Assembly (NCBI RefSeq): GCF_000970465.2
Contig: NZ_LAJE02000284.1
Coordinates: 1 to 36,334, forward strand
Direction of reading: 5' to 3'
Length of the DNA stretch: 36,334 bases
Source: Devosia insulae DS-56
GTDB lineage: Bacteria > Pseudomonadota > Alphaproteobacteria > Rhizobiales > Devosiaceae
The position numbers and the translations under genes were made by a program. This document shows positions 31,899 through 36,334 of this stretch, in pieces (the first letter of the stretch is position 1; every line of letters begins with the position of its first letter). The notes under the pieces are model-generated. The model saw only the letters and a list, made by a program, of their open reading frames with translations. It was not told where the DNA came from and did no database searches.

Positions 31899-33088
31899 AT
31901 GCTCACGCTCCCATGGCGCGTCTCGACGATCGCCTCGAGGACTATCGCCTCGAGATCGTCGACAGCGATGCCCGCCTCGCCGAGATCGGCGCCGCGTGGA
32001 ATGCCCTGTGGCGGCGTGGCGGTGGCCTGATCTTTCAGAGCCACGACTGGGTCGCGGCCTGGTGGAAGACTGTTCCGGGCCGGGACGGACGGCAGCTGCG
32101 GATCGGGCTGATCTGGCGCGGTGAGGAACTGCTGGCCATCCTGCCGCTGGCGATCCAGCGCCGTAAGGGCCTGAACTTCCTCGAATGGGCGGCGAATGAC
32201 TGCAGCGACTATGCCGATGTGCTGATGGATCCGCGCTGTTCTGCCGCCGCCCTGAAGCGGCTGTGGCAGCAGGTGGTCGCTGCCGGCGGGTTCGATCTCT
32301 ACTTCCTTAACCGGCTGCGCCCAGAGGGCAAATTCCGCGCCGTCATGAATGCGCCGGACGGGGTCGGCTTATCAGCCAATCACCGCACCGAGACCGCGTC
32401 CCAGGTGGCGGGCGACTGGACGACCGGCGCCCAGTGGTTCGAGTCGCAGTCCAAGAAGACCCGGCAGAATTACCGCCGCGGCCGCAAGGCGCTGGAGGAA
32501 AGCGGCAAGGTGGTGTTCCGCCTGCTGCCGCTCGACGAACCCGCGGGCCCCGTGCTGACGCGGCTCAGTGACCTCAAGCGGCAATGGCTGGCCGATAGCG
32601 GCCGGGTGTCGCCGCTGTACGAAGCGGGAGCTCCGGCCCTGCCGGCCCTGGTCGAGGTGCTGGCGGCAGCCGGCGCGCTGCGGATCTTCGTTTTGGAATG
32701 CGAGGGAACCACTGTCGCCATCTCGGTCAATTTCGTTCAGCACGGGACGTTAATGGCGTTCCTCACCAGCTACGATCCGACGTTCGAGCGGGGCTCGCCC
32801 GGGATGGTGCTGCTGATGGACTATGTCCAGTGGTCGATCGACCAGGGACATTCAATGGTGGATTTCCTCTGCGGCGAAGAGCCGTTCAAGGTCCGGTTCG
32901 CCACGCAGCAGATAACGCTGACCTCGGTGATGGGACCGCGGACGCTGAAGGGTCGGCTCGCCATGCTGGTCGACCAGACGCGCCGCAGTGTGCAATCGGC
33001 GCTCGAGGCGCGGCGGGCCCGACGGGCTGCGTTGCCTCCTGACGCAGCAGCCGGCCAGCCAGGCGAGCCGGCGCCCGAGCAAACCTAG
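31895..33088 (+). CDS. CelD/BcsL family acetyltransferase
   Basis: A 397-residue protein of the GNAT-fold group (GNAT_6/FemAB-like) that includes CelD and BcsL, linked to cellulose or exopolysaccharide modification. The N-terminal half includes LIFQSHDWVAAWW and ILPLAIQRRKG, typical of the family. The central SKKTRQNYRRGRKALEE and the C-terminal DFLCGEEPFKVRFA region match the two-lobed acyltransferase layout. The last 40 residues are a low-complexity Ala/Arg/Pro tail. It overlaps the desaturase-like gene by 4 bp, so the two probably act in one pathway of envelope lipid or polysaccharide modification. Confidence 0.88.
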   Translation: MNAHAPMARLDDRLEDYRLEIVDSDARLAEIGAAWNALWRRGGGLIFQSHDWVAAWWKTVPGRDGRQLRIGLIWRGEELLAILPLAIQRRKGLNFLEWAANDCSDYADVLMDPRCSAAALKRLWQQVVAAGGFDLYFLNRLRPEGKFRAVMNAPDGVGLSANHRTETASQVAGDWTTGAQWFESQSKKTRQNYRRGRKALEESGKVVFRLLPLDEPAGPVLTRLSDLKRQWLADSGRVSPLYEAGAPALPALVEVLAAAGALRIFVLECEGTTVAISVNFVQHGTLMAFLTSYDPTFERGSPGMVLLMDYVQWSIDQGHSMVDFLCGEEPFKVRFATQQITLTSVMGPRTLKGRLAMLVDQTRRSVQSALEARRARRAALPPDAAAGQPGEPAPEQT

Positions 33089-33121
33089 CCTCGCACCCGC
33101 CCAATTTCTGCAAATGGAAGC

Positions 33122-33150
33122 GGCGAGGAGCCGGGACAAAGCTCCTCGCC
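33122..33150. terminator. Hairpin between convergent genes
   Basis: A perfect 10-bp inverted repeat GGCGAGGAGC/GCTCCTCGCC with a 9-nt loop lies between the ends of the CelD-like gene (plus) and the DUF1344 gene (minus). It is placed as a bidirectional terminator, but no T run is present on either strand. Confidence 0.55.
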
Positions 33151-33183
33151 TTCAGGCCAGTTGGTGATCGATCGGGAGACGGA

Positions 33184-33441
33184 TCAGCTGGCGATGATTG
33201 CCGACGCCTGGTTCACCTTGCCGTTGAGCGTGTAGGTGATCGCGACGTTCTCGCCGGCCTTCAGCTTGGAGAAGTCGCATTTGGGCGCGAACTGGTAGAC
33301 CGCCTTGTCGGCCAGCGTCACGGTACAGGCCTTGCCGTCCATGGACTGAATGGCGCCATGAGCGGTGGAGGGGGCGGCGAGCGCCACCGACGAGACACCG
33401 ACGGAGGCAACCAGCATCAGGGGGATGAGCAACTTGCGCAT
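33184..33441 (-). CDS. DUF1344 family exported protein
   Basis: An 85-residue protein with a clear signal peptide (MRKLLIPLMLVASVGVSSVALA, cleavage near 22-23) and a single small beta-rich domain: GAIQSMDGKACTVTLADKAVYQFAPKCDFSKLKAGENVAITYTL, as in DUF1344. Members are periplasmic and of unknown role. Two cysteines (39 and 54 approximately) may form a disulfide, which is not general in the family. It is divergent from the response-regulator gene, with 218 bp between, so it is a possible target of that regulator. Confidence 0.85.
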   Translation of the reverse strand: MRKLLIPLMLVASVGVSSVALAAPSTAHGAIQSMDGKACTVTLADKAVYQFAPKCDFSKLKAGENVAITYTLNGKVNQASAIIAS

Positions 33442-33562
33442 TGACGATCTCCTTGTTCGTCCGGTTCACCGCGTCGTTGCTTTGGAGGAGGCGGTGGCCG
33501 GTGCGTTTTGCAGCGGCGAGATGGAGGTTGGGACGGCCTGATTGCTCCCGCCTTTCCTGAAA

Positions 33563-33578
33563 CTTACATATTCGTAAG
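33563..33578. promoter_or_regulatory. Inverted repeat CTTAC-N6-GTAAG
   Basis: A 5+5 inverted repeat in the 218-bp region between the divergent DUF1344 and response-regulator genes, 82 bp upstream of the latter. GTAAG also occurs just after the kinase gene (35702), ahead of the small exported protein. It is a weak candidate for a regulator site. Confidence 0.3.
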
Positions 33579-33659
33579 CCGACAGGACCGCGCCGGCAGG
33601 TGTAGGTTGCGACAAGCGGCTCTCGTCGGGCGCCGCATCCTTGAGGTCGAGGCAGAGCG

Positions 33660-34340
33660 GTGAAGGTCGTTGTCGCCGAAGACGACCGGACGTCGTCGGA
33701 ATTCATTCGCAAGGGCCTCAACCAGCAGGGGCACAGCGTCGAAGCGGTATTCGATGGCCGCGATGCGCTGACCTTCTGCCTCTACAATAGCTGCGACGTG
33801 CTGGTGCTCGATCGGATGATGCCCGGCATGGACGGGCTGTCGGTCGCCAAGGCGCTCAGGGCTTCGGGCCGCACCATGCCGATCCTGTTCCTCACTTCGA
33901 TGGGCGATGTAGACGACCGGGTCGAGGGGCTGATGGCCGGCGGCGACGACTATCTGGTCAAACCCTTTCACTTCTCCGAGCTCATGGCGCGGATCACCGT
34001 CCTGGCGCGGCGGCCGCAGACGGCAGAGATCACGACGCGGCTCAGCCTCTACGACCTCGAGCTCGACCTGATGGACCACACCGCGACGCGGGCCGGCACC
34101 CGCATCGAGCTGCAGGCCAAGGAGTTCGCCATCCTCGCGCTGTTGATGCGCAATGCCGGGCGGATCGTCACCAAGACCATGCTGCTCGAGCAGGTGTGGG
34201 ACTTCAATTTCGACCCGCAGACCACGGTGGTCGAAACCCATATGAGCCGGCTCAGGGCCAAGATCGACAAGCCGTTCGAGGTGCCGCTGATCCACACCAC
34301 GCGCAATACCGGCTACTCGATCCATGCACCGCGTCAGTAG
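33660..34340 (+). CDS. OmpR-family response regulator
   Basis: A 226-residue two-component response regulator. The receiver has acidic residues Asp8/Asp9, the phosphoacceptor Asp51 in VLVLDRMMPGMDG, the Thr/Ser near 79-80 and Lys101 in LVKPF. The C-terminal winged helix ends in VVETHMSRLRAKIDKPFEVPLIHTTRNTGYSI. The start is GTG with GAGG 7 bp upstream. It overlaps the kinase gene by 17 bp. The type is close to heavy-metal/envelope-stress regulators of the CopR/QseB class, but the signal is not evident. Confidence 0.94.
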   Translation: MKVVVAEDDRTSSEFIRKGLNQQGHSVEAVFDGRDALTFCLYNSCDVLVLDRMMPGMDGLSVAKALRASGRTMPILFLTSMGDVDDRVEGLMAGGDDYLVKPFHFSELMARITVLARRPQTAEITTRLSLYDLELDLMDHTATRAGTRIELQAKEFAILALLMRNAGRIVTKTMLLEQVWDFNFDPQTTVVETHMSRLRAKIDKPFEVPLIHTTRNTGYSIHAPRQ

Positions 34341-35694
34341 CATTCTCGCCGGAGCGGGGTTCCGCTCGGCGGTGCTGTCGCTGCTGCTGTTCCTCGCGGT
34401 GTTCTTCATCGCCGGCGTGGTGATCGTCAGCCAGACCAGCAGCGAGGCAGAGAGCGAGATCCGGGCGCTGGTCAGCAACGAGTTCGAGCTGTTCCGCGAG
34501 GCGGCCGACACCGGCGACATGGACCAGTTGCGCCAGCTGGTCGACAGCTCGGCCGCCGCGGCGGGCCCGCGCTTTTTCGTCGTCGCGCTGTACCGGCCCG
34601 ACGGTACACTGCTGGCCGGCGACGATATCCCGCGGCCCGAGAAGCTGGGCTGGAGCACGATCAGCTCGGGGATCAACGCCACCACGCCATCGGAACAATA
34701 CCTGGCGCTGACCGAGGATATCGGCGGCAACCGGGTGACCTTCGGGCGGACGCTGTTCTTCGTCGAGGTCGGCTCGGCAGCGCTGTGGCGGGCCTTGATG
34801 CTGGCCAGCATCGTGGTCGGCGTCGGGGCGCTGGCGATCGGCTATTTCACCAGCCACGGGGTTTCAGCCAAACTCGACCGCATGGCCGATACGCTGGAGC
34901 GGGTGGCGCGCGGCGACAGCCGGGCGCGCCTGCCGGTCGGCCGCTCGAACGACCAGGTCGATCGGGTGTCGCGGCAGATGAACGCCCATCTCGACCGGCT
35001 GAGCGACCTGCTCGGCACCATGCGAAATACGGTGATCTCGATCGCGCACGACCTCAAGTCGCCCCTCAACCGCGCCTATATCCTGCTGCAGGAGGCCGAG
35101 GAAACGCCGGACGAGATCGAACGGGCCAAGCTGCTGGAGGAAGCGCAGCTCGAAATCGAGCGGCTCAACGGCATTTTCGACACCGTGCTCAGGATTTCGC
35201 GCATCGAGGCCTCCGATGACCAGTCGGGCTTTGCGGCGTTTTCCGCCCGCGAACTGGTGAGCGAGACCCTGCAGACCTTCGAGCCGGTGGTCGAGGAGGC
35301 AAAGCAACAGCTGGTCGAGGCGCCCACGCCTGGCGACGCCACCATTATCGGGGACCGGCGCATGGTGGTGCAGCTGCTGGTGAACCTCATCACCAACGCC
35401 TCGCGCTACAGTCCGCCGGGCGCCCGGATCGAGCTCAGCGCCGGTCTCGAGGATAGTCACCCGGTGCTGGTGGTGGCCGATAACGGGCCGGGAATTCCGG
35501 CCGATCGGCGCACCGAAGTGTTCGAGCCGTTCCGCCGGCTCAACCCGGAGCGCGACGAGAAGGGTTCAGGCCTGGGGCTGGCGCTGGTGCAGGCGATTGC
35601 CACGCGCCACCGGGCGACGGTGCGGCTCGAGGACAACCAGCCGGGGCTCAAAGTGATCGTCCGCTTTCCGATCGCCAAAGCCGCCGGAGTTTGA
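34324..35694 (+). CDS. Sensor histidine kinase
   Basis: A 456-residue membrane histidine kinase. Transmembrane segments at about 15-35 and 153-175 bound a periplasmic domain of some 115 residues; a HAMP region (about 175-228) follows. The H-box ISIAHDLKSPLNRAY has the phosphoacceptor His242, and the HATPase domain has LVNLITNASRYS, VADNGPGIP and GSGLGLALVQAI. This is a complete kinase, in contrast to the DivL-type protein elsewhere in the window. Its start overlaps the regulator stop by 17 bp, so the pair is one unit. The periplasmic sensor has no recognised fold. Confidence 0.94.
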   Translation: MHRVSSILAGAGFRSAVLSLLLFLAVFFIAGVVIVSQTSSEAESEIRALVSNEFELFREAADTGDMDQLRQLVDSSAAAAGPRFFVVALYRPDGTLLAGDDIPRPEKLGWSTISSGINATTPSEQYLALTEDIGGNRVTFGRTLFFVEVGSAALWRALMLASIVVGVGALAIGYFTSHGVSAKLDRMADTLERVARGDSRARLPVGRSNDQVDRVSRQMNAHLDRLSDLLGTMRNTVISIAHDLKSPLNRAYILLQEAEETPDEIERAKLLEEAQLEIERLNGIFDTVLRISRIEASDDQSGFAAFSARELVSETLQTFEPVVEEAKQQLVEAPTPGDATIIGDRRMVVQLLVNLITNASRYSPPGARIELSAGLEDSHPVLVVADNGPGIPADRRTEVFEPFRRLNPERDEKGSGLGLALVQAIATRHRATVRLEDNQPGLKVIVRFPIAKAAGV

Positions 35695-35818
35695 GGATTT
35701 GTAAGGCTGGGGAGACGCTCGCGCAAAACTCGGGCCGCATAAACCTCCTCGCCGATGCCGCTGCACCGACCGCCGGCTCTCCTCCGCCGACGCCCCCAAC
35801 ACCATGCGGAGTTACAAA

Positions 35819-36220
35819 ATGCACAAGCTCTCCAGCCTTTCCGTCGTCGCCCTGGTCGCCGCGCTGATCGCGGCCAATCCGGTACTCGCCGCCGTGCCGA
35901 AGTTTACGAATGGCGCGCCCGGCACCGCGATGAGCGTCGATGACTTTGCCAGCCAGCTGGCAAGCTTCAACGCCAGGGATGTCACTGACCTGCTCGGTGC
36001 CAAGAGCGTCACGGTCTACAACTACAACACCGCCTGGACCGACAAGGCGGGGAAGGCGGTTGACCTCCTCACCGAGGATTCGCAGAGCATTGGCCTGTTG
36101 CGCGAGGCGCTGAACAAGAACCCCGCCGCGGTGAAGCTGCTCGCCGACAACAAGATCAAGGTCAACCAGGTGGTCGACATCATCGATGTCGGCGGCAACG
36201 TGCAGCTCTATATCCAGTAG
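35819..36220 (+). CDS. Small exported protein of unknown function
   Basis: A 133-residue protein with a signal peptide (MHKLSSLSVVALVAALIAANPVLA, cleavage after LAA or ALA). The mature part is short, polar and helical, with SVDDFASQLASFNARDV and NKNPAAVKLLADNKIKVNQVVDIIDVGGNVQLYIQ. No family is recognised. The start at 35819 follows GGAG by 7 bp; the Met at 35804 is less likely. It lies 124 bp after the kinase, and may be a target or accessory of the two-component system. Confidence 0.75.
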   Translation: MHKLSSLSVVALVAALIAANPVLAAVPKFTNGAPGTAMSVDDFASQLASFNARDVTDLLGAKSVTVYNYNTAWTDKAGKAVDLLTEDSQSIGLLREALNKNPAAVKLLADNKIKVNQVVDIIDVGGNVQLYIQ

Positions 36221-36230
36221 CGGGTAAGGC

Positions 36231-36334
36231 CCCCTCACCCGCCGCTGACGCTTCGCCAAGGCGCAGGGCAATCGCCGATGAGCCGGTGCGGGAAACGTAC
36301 CCCCACCCCTGTCCCCTCCCCGCAAGGGGGAGGG
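36231..36334. repeat. GC-rich palindromic repeat, cut by the window end
   Basis: The 104 bp after the last gene start with CCCCTCACCCG, like the arm of the 10526 repeat, and end with CCCCTCCCC-GCAA-GGGGGAGGG, a hairpin capped by a GNRA-type loop. It is probably a further member of the intergenic repeat family; its far end is outside the window. Confidence 0.6.

Overview
The window looks like chromosomal DNA of a high-GC alphaproteobacterium of the order Hyphomicrobiales. This is inferred from an alphaproteobacterial-type AddA/AddB pair, a DivL-type pseudo-kinase with Tyr in place of the phosphoacceptor His, a TIGR02300-family acidic protein, the cmk-rpsA and sppA-ihfB-lapA-trpF-trpB-trpA gene strings, clustered GANTC sites, and intergenic palindromes of a kind common in Devosia-like genomes. 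The genus cannot be proven from this sequence alone.

Layout. Positions 1-24023 are almost entirely on the minus strand. Reading in the direction of transcription there are cmk and rpsA (ending in a double hairpin), a GNAT acetyltransferase, a BrnT/BrnA toxin-antitoxin pair, a large winged-helix/ATPase regulator divergent from a 64-residue DUF1127-like protein, the operon sppA-ihfB-lapA-trpF-trpB-trpA, a DUF2937 protein, ahcY, then divL-tsaE-addB-addA-trxA. From 24213 the plus strand carries the TIGR02300 gene and a tRNA-Ala(GGC) with its own promoter. Between 24906 and about 28010 lies a stretch of lower GC: a 45-codon ORF, a DUF6161-like membrane/coiled-coil protein, a divergent protein with a HEPN-like R-x4-H motif, and a tiny SEC-C zinc-binding protein. 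Next come a Tat-signal epoxide hydrolase (minus), a three-gene envelope/polysaccharide group (VpsF-like, sterol-desaturase-like, CelD/BcsL-like), a DUF1344 periplasmic protein, an OmpR/histidine-kinase two-component pair and a small exported protein.

How the parts work together. The trp genes make the last enzymes of tryptophan synthesis and share a transcript with IHF-beta and a signal-peptide peptidase. AhcY clears S-adenosylhomocysteine and has a clear promoter with a 16-bp palindrome just upstream, a candidate operator for a SahR-type repressor. DivL is a cell-cycle scaffold upstream of CtrA; its leader has five GANTC (CcrM) sites in 137 bp. AddAB performs double-strand break processing. 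The 25-28 kb insert beside tRNA-Ala is the best candidate for an undescribed accessory (possibly defence) module, and the regulator/DUF1127-like pair has a neat set of helically phased direct repeats in its shared promoter.

Three kinds of intergenic palindromic repeat are present: two copies of a 78-84 bp element (7168 and 17286), a 139-bp nested palindrome (10526), and related GC-rich palindromes at both window ends. No CRISPR array, rRNA, insertion sequence or phage gene was seen.
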